A DNA stretch of 64,000 nt from Lysinibacillus pinottii (GTDB lineage: Bacteria > Bacillota > Bacilli > Bacillales_A > Planococcaceae), in the NCBI RefSeq assembly GCF_024753545.1, contig NZ_JANTOO010000009.1, positions 124,001-188,000 on the forward strand, written 5' to 3'. The first letter of the stretch is position 1. Each line of letters starts with the position of its first letter. Positions 51,262-60,931 of the stretch are shown piece after piece. The position numbers and the translations under genes are program-made. Below the pieces are notes generated by a model. That model was not told where the DNA came from, ran no database searches, and was given only the letters and a program-made list of their open reading frames with translations.

Positions 51262-52776
51262 ATGGAACGTGACGGGAATTATTTAAAATCCCCAGATTTA
51301 CTTCCAGTGACACATCAACAAAGAAATATTGGAACATTTGGTTTTGCGGTGATTTGGATAGGAATGGCGATTGTTTTAGCGGCTTTTGCAATCGGCGGTT
51401 CAGCAATTACCAATTTATCCTTACCAATGGTTATTTTAGCTACGTTGGTAGGTTCCTGTTTGATCGGTATCTTTATGACGTTAATTGGTGATATAGGTAT
51501 TGAGCATGGATTATCATTCCCTGTTTATATGCGTGCACCATTCGGCACATTTGGAACTCATATTCCTTCACTTGTAAGGGGCATAACAGCCGCATGTTGG
51601 TTTGGTCTTAATACGTATTTTGGAGCATTAGCCATAAACGGCATTTTAAATTTATTGTTTGATTTTGATAATTGGTTTATTTGTTTCCTTGTATTTGCGG
51701 CGCTTCAACTCTTTAATACCTCATTAGGCATTAAGTCTATTGAGCGCTTCGCTGATTTAGCAGCGCCTGTCATTATTTTGATTTCTTGCTGGATGTATTA
51801 CACATTGGCGGATCATGCCACATCACAAGGGAAAAATATTTGGACGTGGGTGGAAACGCCAACAACGGGCTTTGCCGCCTTTACAGCTTTTATGGTAGTG
51901 GTCATGGCAAACATGGGCTTTTGGTCAACGCTGGCAGCAGATATGCCATCATTATCTCGTTTTTTTAAAGCACCTAAAAATGAACGGAATTGGTTCAAGC
52001 GGAATAAAACACAGCTTGTAGGCTCCTTGATTGTTATGCCAATAACGAACACATTTATTGTCACAATTGGTGCAGTTTGTTATATGGCAGTAGCATCTGC
52101 TGATCCCATCAATGCTTTACAACAAAGTGCAAGTGGTTTTATTTTAGGTATCCTTTTGCTGATGATTGTGTTGGCACAATGGTCAACGAATACATCTGCT
52201 AATGTTGTGCCGGCTGCTACTATTTTCTCGAATATTGGTGGTCCAAAAGTACCGTTTTGGGTAGGGGTTGTTATTGCGGGGATTATTGGTATTCTTGCAC
52301 AGCCCTGGAGTTTATTTAATGTGATGGTCAATGTTCTATTGATTATAGGTGGAATATTAACAGCGATTGTAGGGATTTTATTTGCGGATTATTATCTCAT
52401 TCGCAAACGACGTGTACATGTCAAAGAACTGTATGAATTAGATGGGCAATTTAAATACTATAAAGGTTTTAATTTCGCTGGGTTAGTGGCCTGGGTAATC
52501 GGAGGTGCCGTTGCCAATATTTTTTCCGCTTATTCTTCTTTAGTAGGGTTTTTTGTAGGTGCAATTGTCTATTATGTGTTAGCAAAGTATTGGTGGTTTA
52601 AAAAGTATCCTCAAGCTGAGCTAGAAGATCCAAGTGATGCGAAGTATTTAGGTATTACGGTCGGACATAATTTGGATGAACTATTTGGTCAACAAGTCCC
52701 TGCGTTGACAGACCAAGAGGAAGAAGAGCTTGTGGAGCAACCGGACCCTCTGTTAGAAATAAAAGGTGCCGAATAA
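51262..52776 (+). CDS. NCS1 family nucleobase permease
   Basis: A 504-aa permease of the nucleobase:cation symporter-1 family with about 12 transmembrane helices (from residue 25 to 445), likely to import uracil, thymine or a related base. RNIGTFGFAVIWIGMA near residue 20 and the RAPFGTFGTHIPSLVRG segment near 92 are typical of NCS1 proteins. The C-terminal 50 residues are hydrophilic and acidic. The start is ATG at 51262 (AAAGGAG); 37 upstream in-frame codons lack a site. The 180-nt gap after preA shows no terminator. Confidence 0.9.
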   Translation: MERDGNYLKSPDLLPVTHQQRNIGTFGFAVIWIGMAIVLAAFAIGGSAITNLSLPMVILATLVGSCLIGIFMTLIGDIGIEHGLSFPVYMRAPFGTFGTHIPSLVRGITAACWFGLNTYFGALAINGILNLLFDFDNWFICFLVFAALQLFNTSLGIKSIERFADLAAPVIILISCWMYYTLADHATSQGKNIWTWVETPTTGFAAFTAFMVVVMANMGFWSTLAADMPSLSRFFKAPKNERNWFKRNKTQLVGSLIVMPITNTFIVTIGAVCYMAVASADPINALQQSASGFILGILLLMIVLAQWSTNTSANVVPAATIFSNIGGPKVPFWVGVVIAGIIGILAQPWSLFNVMVNVLLIIGGILTAIVGILFADYYLIRKRRVHVKELYELDGQFKYYKGFNFAGLVAWVIGGAVANIFSAYSSLVGFFVGAIVYYVLAKYWWFKKYPQAELEDPSDAKYLGITVGHNLDELFGQQVPALTDQEEEELVEQPDPLLEIKGAE

Positions 52777-52821
52777 GTGAGACTACATCAAGACATTTTC
52801 AAAAGAAGGTGAGGTGATGGC

Positions 52822-53028
52822 ATGTCTGAATTCCAACAAAGCACAGAGGAAATCGAAAAAGTAGATCATTATTTAGATAGTGGCTTTAAAATCAAATATG
52901 TCTACGAAAATTTAAGTGGGATGTTTGTAGAATTCGCTCGTCAGGAAGAAGTGACATTACTACAAATTCTAACGGCAGATGCACGAAAGTATTTCACAGC
53001 AAAATTACAGGAACAAACCCTATTATAA
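52822..53028 (+). CDS. Small hypothetical protein of the pyrimidine-degradation operon
   Basis: A 68-aa soluble, acidic protein with a GAGGTGATG ribosome site, 45 nt after the permease and before the terminator, so it is the last gene of the operon. It has a helix-rich pattern (EEIEKVDHYLDSGFKIKYV, then LLQILTADARKYFTA) and no cysteine or membrane segment. I do not recognise a family. The position suggests an accessory role in the pathway, but that is only inference. Confidence 0.65.
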   Translation: MSEFQQSTEEIEKVDHYLDSGFKIKYVYENLSGMFVEFARQEEVTLLQILTADARKYFTAKLQEQTLL

Positions 53029-53039
53029 TAACAAAGTAG

Positions 53040-53078
53040 CCTCTATTTCATTGGCCGATGGTGGAATAGAGGTTTTTA
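53040..53078 (+). terminator. Terminator of the pyrimidine operon
   Basis: CCTCTATTTCA pairs with TGGAATAGAGG (one G-U) around a loop and is followed by TTTTT. Confidence 0.85.
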
Positions 53079-53126
53079 TGTTTGCGGGTTTGCTATGCAA
53101 CAACAGTAAGCCTTTATGGGAAGGCA

Positions 53127-53167
53127 AAAAGGTGTCTCTAAGAATTTGTAAGAGACACCTTTTTTTA
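53127..53167. terminator. Bidirectional terminator
   Basis: AAAAAGGTGTCTCT pairs with AGAGACACCTTTTT around a 12-nt loop, between the pyrimidine operon and the convergent permease gene. Confidence 0.9.
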
Positions 53168-54556
53168 TTGTTTATTCATTTCGCTATTCTTTCGACCATA
53201 AGCCAAATAAACAATCAAGCCGATGATGAACCAAATACCACATGCAATCCATGTAAGAATAGAAAGCTGTGAAATTAAAAAGAGACATAATAAAAATGAT
53301 AAAATCGGTAGTACTGGGAAAAATGGTACTTTAAAGCCTCCAGAAGGAATATTTTTATTTTTTCGTAAATACACCACACCGATGGATACAATGGTAAACG
53401 CCACTAATGTACCCATATTGACTAATTCAGCAAGCTTAGAAAGTGGCACAAAACCTGCACAAAAAGCTACTAGTAATGCAAATATCCATGTGTTTTTGAC
53501 AGGAGTTTTAAATTTGGGACTTAGCTCAGCCATGCTTTTGGGCAGTAAACCATCACGGCCTAAGGCATATAAGAGTCGCGTTCCTCCATAAGACATAACT
53601 AATATAACGGTCATCATTCCTACTACGGCACCAAGGGAGATAATTCCCGCAATCCAATCTTGGTGGACAAGCTGCATCACATAGCTAACGGGGTCACTTA
53701 CATTTAAGGCATGATAGGGAACAATCCCCGTTAATACCATTGATACGGCAACATAAAGCACGGTACAAATGAGTAAAGAGCCGATAATGCCAATGGGCAT
53801 GTTCCGTTGGGGATTTTTTACTTCCTCAGCAGCCGAAGATACCGCATCAAAACCTAAATAAGCAAAAAATACAAGTGCCGCCCCACTGAAGACGCCGCTT
53901 ATGCCAAATGGTAGAAAGGGCTCCCAATTAGTAGGCTTTACATAAAATACCCCTACGCCAATAAATAGTAAGATGACAGCTACCTTCAAGAAAACCATCC
54001 AGGAATTGAATCGAGTGGATTCTTTAATACCAAGCGTTAATAAAAATGCCGTAGCAAAAATAATAAAGATTGCTGGTACATTTATATATGTGCCAGCAGC
54101 AGGATTAAAGGCTCCTGAAATTGCTTGAGGTAGAACGATATGAAAGCCGGCAAGAAGTGAGTTTAAGTAAGATGACCATCCTGTCGCAACAGCAGCTACA
54201 GCCAATCCATATTCCAAAAGCAAAGCCCATCCTACTAACCACGCGACAATTTCGCCAAAGACAATATAGCCATACGTATAGGCGCTTCCAGTTACGGGGA
54301 CACTTGATGCAAATTCGGAATAACACATGCCTGCAAAAGCACAAACAATGGCGGCAATAATAAAGGAAAAAACGATCCCAGGTCCCGCATGCGTTGCTGC
54401 CACCGTTCCGGGCAAGATGAAAATACCCGTGCCCACGATGGCACCAACTCCTAATAATAGAAGATCAAAGGCACCTAACGTTTTCTTTAGTTGAATAGTC
54501 CCTTCGTTTTGTAATAGTTCCTCGATTTCCTTTTTTCTAAATAATAGTTTACTCAC
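53165..54556 (-). CDS. APC family amino acid permease (CAT-like)
   Basis: A 463-aa amino acid-polyamine-cation permease with about 12 transmembrane helices. The helix 1 substrate loop GVGAIVGTGIFILPG lies near residue 36, and SGAALVFFAYLGFDAVSSAAEEVKNP-type sequence (helix 6 and loop) near 224 is typical of the YfnA/cationic amino acid transporter branch. The substrate cannot be fixed from sequence. It is monocistronic and divergent from a second permease across 268 nt. Confidence 0.88.
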   Translation of the reverse strand: MSKLLFRKKEIEELLQNEGTIQLKKTLGAFDLLLLGVGAIVGTGIFILPGTVAATHAGPGIVFSFIIAAIVCAFAGMCYSEFASSVPVTGSAYTYGYIVFGEIVAWLVGWALLLEYGLAVAAVATGWSSYLNSLLAGFHIVLPQAISGAFNPAAGTYINVPAIFIIFATAFLLTLGIKESTRFNSWMVFLKVAVILLFIGVGVFYVKPTNWEPFLPFGISGVFSGAALVFFAYLGFDAVSSAAEEVKNPQRNMPIGIIGSLLICTVLYVAVSMVLTGIVPYHALNVSDPVSYVMQLVHQDWIAGIISLGAVVGMMTVILVMSYGGTRLLYALGRDGLLPKSMAELSPKFKTPVKNTWIFALLVAFCAGFVPLSKLAELVNMGTLVAFTIVSIGVVYLRKNKNIPSGGFKVPFFPVLPILSFLLCLFLISQLSILTWIACGIWFIIGLIVYLAYGRKNSEMNKQ

Positions 54557-54744
54557 AGTTACTCCTCTTTTTCTTAGAAATATGTGAAAATATTATACTT
54601 TTTTGATAATTGGGTCAATCTTTTTGCCGAAATAAAGCGAAAAAACTAAAATATTTAGAAATTTTAGAATAGGAATATTGGAAGCTGTTCAGTATGCCAA
54701 ATCTATCAAAAAAACATTATTTTTTGTTTTTCCTAAAAATACAA

Positions 54745-54773
54745 TTGTCTTTTTAAGAAAAATTGATTATGAT
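54745..54773 (+). promoter_or_regulatory. Sigma-A promoter of second permease gene
   Basis: TTGTCT (54745-54750), a 17-nt spacer and TATGAT (54768-54773), about 50 nt before the start codon. Confidence 0.55.
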
Positions 54774-54824
54774 TTTAAAGTATATTCAACGTAGATAGAA
54801 CAACAGGAAAAGAGGCGTTATGGA

Positions 54825-56198
54825 GTGGCCAACAAAGAATTACAAAGAGGATTAGAGGCACGTCACATCCAAATGATCGCGCTTGGCGGTACGATTGGTG
54901 TGGGCTTATTTATGGGTTCGGCAAGTGCCATTCAATGGACAGGACCTTCTGTACTCCTTGCCTATGGAATTGCAGGTATTTTTATATTTTTCATTATGAG
55001 AGCAATGGGTGAGATGCTTTATATGGAGCCAAGTACAGGCTCTTTTGCAACATTTGGCTATAAATATATACACCCTCTAGCAGGCTATTTAACGGCATGG
55101 AGCAACTGGTTCCAATGGGTAATTGTTGGTATGTCAGAAATTATAGCTGTGGGAACATATATGCAGTATTGGTATCCTGATTTACCAGCATGGATACCGG
55201 GTCTCATTGCGATGATCATATTAGGTGTGGCAAACTTTATCTCGGTTAAATCTTTTGGTGAATTTGAATTTTGGTTCGCCATGATTAAAATCGTAACGAT
55301 TATTTTAATGATTGTAGCAGGCGTTGGCCTGATTTTCTTTGGCTTTGGTAATGATGGTATTGCGATTGGCTTATCGAATCTATGGAGTCATGGTGGCTTC
55401 TTTACTGGCGGCTGGACAGGCTTCTTCTTTGCATTATCGTTAGTAGTCGCAGCATATCAAGGGGTAGAGCTTATTGGGATTACAGCAGGGGAAGCAAAAA
55501 ATCCACAAAAGACAATTACGAATGCCATTCAAAGTATTATTTGGCGTATTTTAATTTTCTATATCGGAGCCATCTTTGTCATTGTGACAGTGTATCCGTG
55601 GGATGAATTGGGTACGATCGGTAGTCCTTTTGTTGCGACATTTGCCAAGGTAGGTATTACTGCGGCGGCAGGTATTATTAATTTTGTCGTTATTACAGCT
55701 GCTATGTCTGGCTGTAATAGTGGTATTTATAGTGCAGGACGTATGTTATATACTCTTGCGATGAATGGACAAGCACCTAAATTTTTCGCGAAGCTTTCCA
55801 AAAATGGAGTACCTTTATTTGGTACAGCTGGCGTGTTAATTGGTTTAGTGGTTGGTGTCATTTTAAGCTATATTGCACCACAGAATTTATTCGTCTATGT
55901 GTATAGTGCAAGTGTTTTACCCGGTATGATACCATGGTTTATTATATTAATTAGTCAAATGAAATTTAGAAAAGTGAAAGGTGAACAATTAGCGAATCAC
56001 CCTTTCAAAATGCCATTAGCGCCTATTACGAATTACTTAACGATTATCTTTTTAATCATGGTACTGGTTGGCATGTGGATTAATGACGATACGCGTATTT
56101 CTCTAATTGTAGGAATTATTTTTTTAATAATAGTAACAATTAGTTATTATGCATTTGGTATTGGCAAAAATCGATACAGTACAGATCAAGGTAAATAG
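54825..56198 (+). CDS. APC family amino acid permease (AAT type)
   Basis: A 457-aa permease of the amino acid transporter branch with 12 transmembrane helices. RGLEARHIQMIALGGTIGVG near residue 8 and GSASAIQWTGPS near 30 are AAT signatures, and YQGVELIGITAGEAKNPQK near 210 is the conserved helix 6/loop. Likely substrates are proline, lysine, asparagine or a related amino acid; sequence alone does not decide. The start is GTG at 54825, 8 nt after AAGAGG. It is monocistronic, ending in a strong terminator. Confidence 0.88.
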   Translation: MANKELQRGLEARHIQMIALGGTIGVGLFMGSASAIQWTGPSVLLAYGIAGIFIFFIMRAMGEMLYMEPSTGSFATFGYKYIHPLAGYLTAWSNWFQWVIVGMSEIIAVGTYMQYWYPDLPAWIPGLIAMIILGVANFISVKSFGEFEFWFAMIKIVTIILMIVAGVGLIFFGFGNDGIAIGLSNLWSHGGFFTGGWTGFFFALSLVVAAYQGVELIGITAGEAKNPQKTITNAIQSIIWRILIFYIGAIFVIVTVYPWDELGTIGSPFVATFAKVGITAAAGIINFVVITAAMSGCNSGIYSAGRMLYTLAMNGQAPKFFAKLSKNGVPLFGTAGVLIGLVVGVILSYIAPQNLFVYVYSASVLPGMIPWFIILISQMKFRKVKGEQLANHPFKMPLAPITNYLTIIFLIMVLVGMWINDDTRISLIVGIIFLIIVTISYYAFGIGKNRYSTDQGK

Positions 56199-56199
56199 C

Positions 56200-56243
56200 A
56201 AAAAAGATGTTTCTCTTAAAATAAGAGGAGCATCTTTTTTTTG
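56200..56243 (+). terminator. Terminator after AAT permease gene
   Basis: AAAAGATGTTTCTCTT pairs with AAGAGGAGCATCTTTT (G-U pairs in the middle) and is followed by a T-run. Confidence 0.9.
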
Positions 56244-56267
56244 TCTATTTTTGCTAGCATATTTTTT

Positions 56268-56296
56268 ACATAAATGTTCGTAAACGTGCCAAACTA
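56268..56296 (+). promoter_or_regulatory. Candidate sigma-G promoter of ger operon
   Basis: ACATA (56268-56272), a 17-nt spacer and CAAACTA (56290-56296) resemble the forespore sigma-G consensus (GCATA; CATACTA). This fits the forespore expression of germinant receptors. Confidence 0.45.
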
Positions 56297-56347
56297 TAAA
56301 AAACTCTATGTGAACTGGTATTCGTCGGAATAAAGGGGTTGAACGGA

Positions 56348-57757
56348 ATGAACGAAATGCCTGAACAGCTTGTTGCTAAATTAAAGAAGGAAATTAATGA
56401 TGTAGATGATGTAAAACTAAATATGATTGCTACAGAAGAAGGGGATGTTACCCTTATCTATTTTTCCTCTCTTATAGAAAAAATGACCTTACAAACAATG
56501 GTATCTATTCCGTTAACCAATAATATGAAACAAATTCATCAAATGGCTCAATATGTGGACCCTAAGGACATACAAGAAGTTATCAAAAAACTGAATTCTG
56601 GGCAAACACTGCTGTTTTTTCATGAAACCAATGCGCTATTAAGTATGGATACGTATAGTGCTCCTACAAGGGCCATTACGAATACTGAAACGGAATCAAC
56701 CGTTATAGGGCCTCAGGATGCATTTACAGAATCTTTGGAGACCAACATTTCTCTAGTGAGAAGACGAATTCAAAGTGCTCAGCTAAAAAATGAAAATCGT
56801 ATTGTTGGTTCAGAGGCTAATATTAAAATTTCCATTATGTATATGGACAATATTGTGAATCATAAAAACTTGGATGATCTTAGAAATCGTATTGATCAGG
56901 TGGTATTTCCTTTATTTACGGATATATCGGTGTTGAAGCAATTAATTGAGGATAATCCATTATCACCATTTCCTCAATATTATATGACGGTACGCCCCGA
57001 TAGTATTTGTCGCTACCTTATTGACGGCCGAATTGTCATGTTTATGGATAATAGCCAATTAGCAATTGTCTGTCCGACCTCTTTTTTTGAAATGTTCGTG
57101 TCGATTGAGGATTATTATAACCGATGGACAACAGCCTCTTTACTTAGAATGCTACGCTTCTTTGGTTTTTTCTTAACGATTATGATTACGCCCATGTATA
57201 TTTCTGCCTTAACCTTCCATCCAGAAATATTGCCATATGAGCTTTTATTAAATCTTCAAGAATCAAGAAGTAAAGTTCCTTTTCCACCTCTCATTGAAGT
57301 GTTATTTATCGAACTTATTGTAGAGGTATTACGGGAAGCCGGTTCTCGAATGCCTGCCAAAGTCGGACAAACAATCGGTATCGTAGGCGGTATTGTCATA
57401 GGGACTGCGGCTGTGCAGGCAGGGCTACTTAGTAATATTCTTATTGTGTTGGTGGCCACTTCTGCACTATTATCTTTCCTACCACCGATTTTCTTGATGA
57501 GTAATGCTAGCCGATTTGTGCGATATATTTTCATTTTATCGGCTGGGTTATTTGGTCTATTTGGGCAAATGCTTGCCTTTGCTTGGTTAATTCATCATTT
57601 ACTAAGTTTAAAATCATTAGGAACTCATTATATGACGCCAGGTATACCGAGAAATCCAACCGATTTGTTAGATAATGTCATCAGATTTCCTATCAACTAT
57701 TTAACGAAAAAATCCGGCATTTCAAGGGCTCAGAAAAAAACGACAGAGGAGAAATGA
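56348..57757 (+). CDS. Germinant receptor subunit A (GerA family)
   Basis: A 469-aa A subunit of a Ger-type nutrient germinant receptor in the inner spore membrane. A soluble N-terminal domain (about 1-265; LVRRRIQSAQLKNENRIVGS near 133) precedes four to five membrane helices (about 270-440; RMPAKVGQTIGIVGGIVIG near 335). The start is ATG at 56348, 9 nt after AAAGGGG; a TTG at 56339 overlaps that site. It is first of gerA-gerB-gerC. The germinant is not predictable. Confidence 0.94.
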   Translation: MNEMPEQLVAKLKKEINDVDDVKLNMIATEEGDVTLIYFSSLIEKMTLQTMVSIPLTNNMKQIHQMAQYVDPKDIQEVIKKLNSGQTLLFFHETNALLSMDTYSAPTRAITNTETESTVIGPQDAFTESLETNISLVRRRIQSAQLKNENRIVGSEANIKISIMYMDNIVNHKNLDDLRNRIDQVVFPLFTDISVLKQLIEDNPLSPFPQYYMTVRPDSICRYLIDGRIVMFMDNSQLAIVCPTSFFEMFVSIEDYYNRWTTASLLRMLRFFGFFLTIMITPMYISALTFHPEILPYELLLNLQESRSKVPFPPLIEVLFIELIVEVLREAGSRMPAKVGQTIGIVGGIVIGTAAVQAGLLSNILIVLVATSALLSFLPPIFLMSNASRFVRYIFILSAGLFGLFGQMLAFAWLIHHLLSLKSLGTHYMTPGIPRNPTDLLDNVIRFPINYLTKKSGISRAQKKTTEEK

Positions 57758-57767
57758 GGTAAAAGAC

Positions 57768-58847
57768 TTGAGCGCAGCTAACGTAAAGATGTTAAATCGC
57801 TATCACGTCATTTTTTTGGCCCAGAGCATTATGGTAGGGACCGGCATACTATCATTGCCACAAAAATTAAGTGCTATGGGCTATACCGAGTGGTTTATGC
57901 CCGTATTATTCGGTATTATCGCTACCTTAACTCTTTGGCCGATGATTTGGCTTTGCTCTAAATACCCGAATGAACATTTATTTCGTATCAATGAAATTCT
58001 TTTCGGGAAAGTCTTAGGGAAAAGCCTTAATCTCTTGTTTGTCATTCAATTTATTATCTTTAGTGCAGGAATTATTAGCAACTATATGCATCTCATACAA
58101 AGTACAGCGTTACAAGAGCAAACCATCACATTGCCTGTGCTGTGTTTCTTACTGTTGCTGATATATATTGTAAGTGGTGGTATCAAATCTATTGCCAGAT
58201 TTTGCATGATGAGTTTTTTTATTACAATCGGCATGATATATTTTACACAGTGGGCTATTGAAAAAGGGGAGGTAAGTCATTTACTCCCTTTATTCAATTT
58301 TAGTGGGCTAGATTTCTTTAATGCATTTAAAGAAGGGTATTTATCAGTCCTTGGCTATGAATTAATTATGTTTTACTTTCCATATATAATCGATCAAAAA
58401 AAAGCCTTTCGTCATTCATTGATTGGTATTTGGATTAGTATTCTCCTTTGTTTTTTCACGACAGTAGTAAGCGTCATCTATTATTCTGAATGGCAGTTGA
58501 AAAACGTAGAGTTTTCCGTTTTAAATTTATTTAAAGCCGGCGAACTTACCTTTGTGGAACGAATCGATATTATTGGTATAACGTTATGGGTATTTTTTAT
58601 ATTATCCACGGCCACTGCCTATGTGTGGTGTGCCAAATTAGGCGTGGATACGTTGTTTAAAAAGAAAAATAGTTATCAATTATATGTGATTGCCGCTATC
58701 ATTTTTTTGATTATTAGAATGCCATTTTCTCGAGAATTCCAAGAGAAACTTTTTACAGCAAGTAATTATATTGGGTATATGCTAATTATTTGGCCAATCT
58801 TCTTAAGCATGATTTATATAGTTCGAAAAAAGAAGGTGCAACAATGA
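57768..58847 (+). CDS. Germinant receptor subunit B (GerB, APC-like)
   Basis: A 359-aa integral membrane protein with about ten transmembrane helices, of the spore permease family, thought to recognise the germinant. The N-terminal SIMVGTGILSLPQKLS near residue 18 and an APC-like helix arrangement match GerB proteins. The start is TTG at 57768, with GAGGT 7 nt upstream. It overlaps gerC by 4 nt. Confidence 0.93.
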   Translation: MSAANVKMLNRYHVIFLAQSIMVGTGILSLPQKLSAMGYTEWFMPVLFGIIATLTLWPMIWLCSKYPNEHLFRINEILFGKVLGKSLNLLFVIQFIIFSAGIISNYMHLIQSTALQEQTITLPVLCFLLLLIYIVSGGIKSIARFCMMSFFITIGMIYFTQWAIEKGEVSHLLPLFNFSGLDFFNAFKEGYLSVLGYELIMFYFPYIIDQKKAFRHSLIGIWISILLCFFTTVVSVIYYSEWQLKNVEFSVLNLFKAGELTFVERIDIIGITLWVFFILSTATAYVWCAKLGVDTLFKKKNSYQLYVIAAIIFLIIRMPFSREFQEKLFTASNYIGYMLIIWPIFLSMIYIVRKKKVQQ

Positions 58848-59956
58848 ATAGAAAGCTTCTACTAAGCATCACACTTGCGCTTTTATTATTATTAGCTGGT
58901 TGTTCAAGAAAAGAGTTGAAGGTACCTTTAGAGGATATTGGTATGGTTGGGATAATGGCTTTCGACTATATGGATGAAGATCAAATGAAATTAACGGTCG
59001 CTATTCCTCAATATTCCCCAGAGGCACAACAAAAAACACAAATTTTTTCGGTGTCTACAGATCTTGTATCGAATGGCATCGTAGAAATCGAAAAGCTTTC
59101 GGATAAAAAAATTGTCTTTAACCAATTACGAGTTGTGCTGGTTAATGAAGATTTTGCACGAAAAGGTGAGATACAAAATGTCATTCAGCATCTATACAGG
59201 AATGCTGAGGTAGGCAATAAAGTCCTCATTGCTATTGTGAAGGACAAAGCAGAAGCCATTATAAAGGGAAATTACCCGGATAAACCAAACATTAATATTT
59301 ACATTAATGATTTATTGGAACCCAGTATAAATACAGCATTTAATCCGAATACGAATATTCATGATTTTATGTATACAATAACGAATCCTGTGACGGATAC
59401 AATCATCCCATATCTTGAAAAACGCGATGATAAAATTGAAATTAAAGGTGTTGCTGTTTTTAAGGGGAACCATATGCATGAAGTGATTAAGCCTGAGGAA
59501 GCGTTGATTGTTCAAGCATTACTAGGAAGAAAAAGTCTCGCACCTCTCCATTTAGATCTACATGAGGGATATGGGGAGGAAAAATTGATGATTGATTTAA
59601 TTGAGAGCTCTATTAAAATGCAAAGTAATAAGAATGTTGACTCACCAAAGCTCATCATTCGCCTAAAGATTAAAGGAACGTTAAGCGAATACAAAGGGTC
59701 GAGAGAATACGAGTTGAATACGATTGAAAGCATTAGTCGGTTAGAGAAGGATGTAAATAAGCAGCTAGAAGAGGATATTACCAAGTTTTTAGATAAACTA
59801 AAAAATATGGATGTCGATCCTAGTGGGCTAAGTGAAAAATTTAGAATGTACTATCATGGCAAGTGGACGACCAAAAAAACGAGGGAAGTCATTAGCAAAT
59901 TACAAACAGAGGTACATGTTGAGACGTCGATTATTAGTACTGGTACGTTAAAATAA
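58844..59956 (+). CDS. Germinant receptor subunit C (GerC lipoprotein)
   Basis: A 370-aa lipoprotein with a signal peptide and lipobox LLAGC at Cys20, followed by the three-domain Ger(X)C fold (VGIMAFDYMDEDQMKLTV near residue 33; the TAFNP/N-rich and C-terminal GKWTTKKTREVI segments). It completes the receptor on the outer face of the spore inner membrane. The ATG overlaps the gerB stop (ATGA); the reading frame extends upstream inside gerB without a ribosome site. Confidence 0.94.
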   Translation: MNRKLLLSITLALLLLLAGCSRKELKVPLEDIGMVGIMAFDYMDEDQMKLTVAIPQYSPEAQQKTQIFSVSTDLVSNGIVEIEKLSDKKIVFNQLRVVLVNEDFARKGEIQNVIQHLYRNAEVGNKVLIAIVKDKAEAIIKGNYPDKPNINIYINDLLEPSINTAFNPNTNIHDFMYTITNPVTDTIIPYLEKRDDKIEIKGVAVFKGNHMHEVIKPEEALIVQALLGRKSLAPLHLDLHEGYGEEKLMIDLIESSIKMQSNKNVDSPKLIIRLKIKGTLSEYKGSREYELNTIESISRLEKDVNKQLEEDITKFLDKLKNMDVDPSGLSEKFRMYYHGKWTTKKTREVISKLQTEVHVETSIISTGTLK

Positions 59957-59958
59957 GC

Positions 59959-59998
59959 AGGACAATCCTTATGCTGAAGTGGATTGTCCTTTTCGTTT
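59959..59998. terminator. Terminator between ger operon and yfiH-type gene
   Basis: AGGACAATCC pairs perfectly with GGATTGTCCT and is followed by TTTTCGTTT, between convergent genes. Confidence 0.85.
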
Positions 59999-60000
59999 GT

Positions 60001-60762
60001 TTAAGATTTTCGCATAATAAAGCTTAAATGTCTGCCTGCCTGTTTGTCCTGACGATAGGAGAAGCCATCAGGGCTAAGGAATGTACAAGTGGCATCAACT
60101 TGGATTTGCTCAGATGGAATACCAGCAAGTTCACATTGCTTTTTCACAGTTTTTTGATTATCAATATGATATTTCTGCGTTGCTGCATTAAAATACATAA
60201 AATCGTCTGCATAACCAAGACTGCGGAACTTCTCATACACATCAGCATCTACCTCGAATTTTTGCTGGCTTAAAGCCATACCGATTTGAACGTGAAAATC
60301 CTCAGGTCGGCATTGTTCTTGTTCCAACAAATGCTGGAACAGTTTAGGTGTAATTTCTTTGGTAGTACCTTGCCAGCCTGAATGAATGACGCCCACTAAA
60401 CCATTGACAGCATTATAAAAAATCACAGGAACGCAATCGGCTGTAAAACTGCATAATAATAAATTAGGCTCAAACGTATAAAGAGCATCCGTGTTTTTCA
60501 CTGCTGTATCCATTTGCTCAGCGCCACGTCCTTTATCGGCAAATGTTACTCGATGAAAGTTGGCGCTATGTGTTTGCTCCGTACAAATAAAATCTTGCAG
60601 ATTGCAGTTCAAAGTTGTGGCTAATTGTTGACGATTGTCAATGACATCATGGATATTATCGCAAGTATGCAAAGCCATATTATTATGCTCTAATTCCATT
60701 GGATCCTTTAAGGTAGTTCCAGCGATAAATTGATCATTATCTACATATATTTTTGATTTCAT
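60001..60762 (-). CDS. YfiH/YlmD family (LACC1-type) purine nucleoside phosphorylase/multicopper-like protein
   Basis: A 253-aa protein of the DUF152 family, described variously as polyphenol oxidase, peptidoglycan-editing factor PgeF and a purine nucleoside phosphorylase/adenosine deaminase. EQTHSANFHRV near residue 60, SFTADCVPVIFYN near 104 and GVIHSGWQGTTKEI near 123 carry the conserved metal His/Cys set; the last has Gln where most members have Arg (GWRGT). The ATG is at 60762. It is monocistronic. Confidence 0.85.
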   Translation of the reverse strand: MKSKIYVDNDQFIAGTTLKDPMELEHNNMALHTCDNIHDVIDNRQQLATTLNCNLQDFICTEQTHSANFHRVTFADKGRGAEQMDTAVKNTDALYTFEPNLLLCSFTADCVPVIFYNAVNGLVGVIHSGWQGTTKEITPKLFQHLLEQEQCRPEDFHVQIGMALSQQKFEVDADVYEKFRSLGYADDFMYFNAATQKYHIDNQKTVKKQCELAGIPSEQIQVDATCTFLSPDGFSYRQDKQAGRHLSFIMRKS

Positions 60763-60931
60763 TCAATCACCCCGCTTTACTATATAAGATTCCACTATGA
60801 ATGTATAGGTTCCACTCCCTTGAATATTTGTTACTACTTTCCCTTACCCTACTAGCGAACTTTTAGACATAATGAATAGATTTCTTCACATATAGTATGG
60901 GGAATCCTATGTGGAAGGAGAGAATAAAAAG

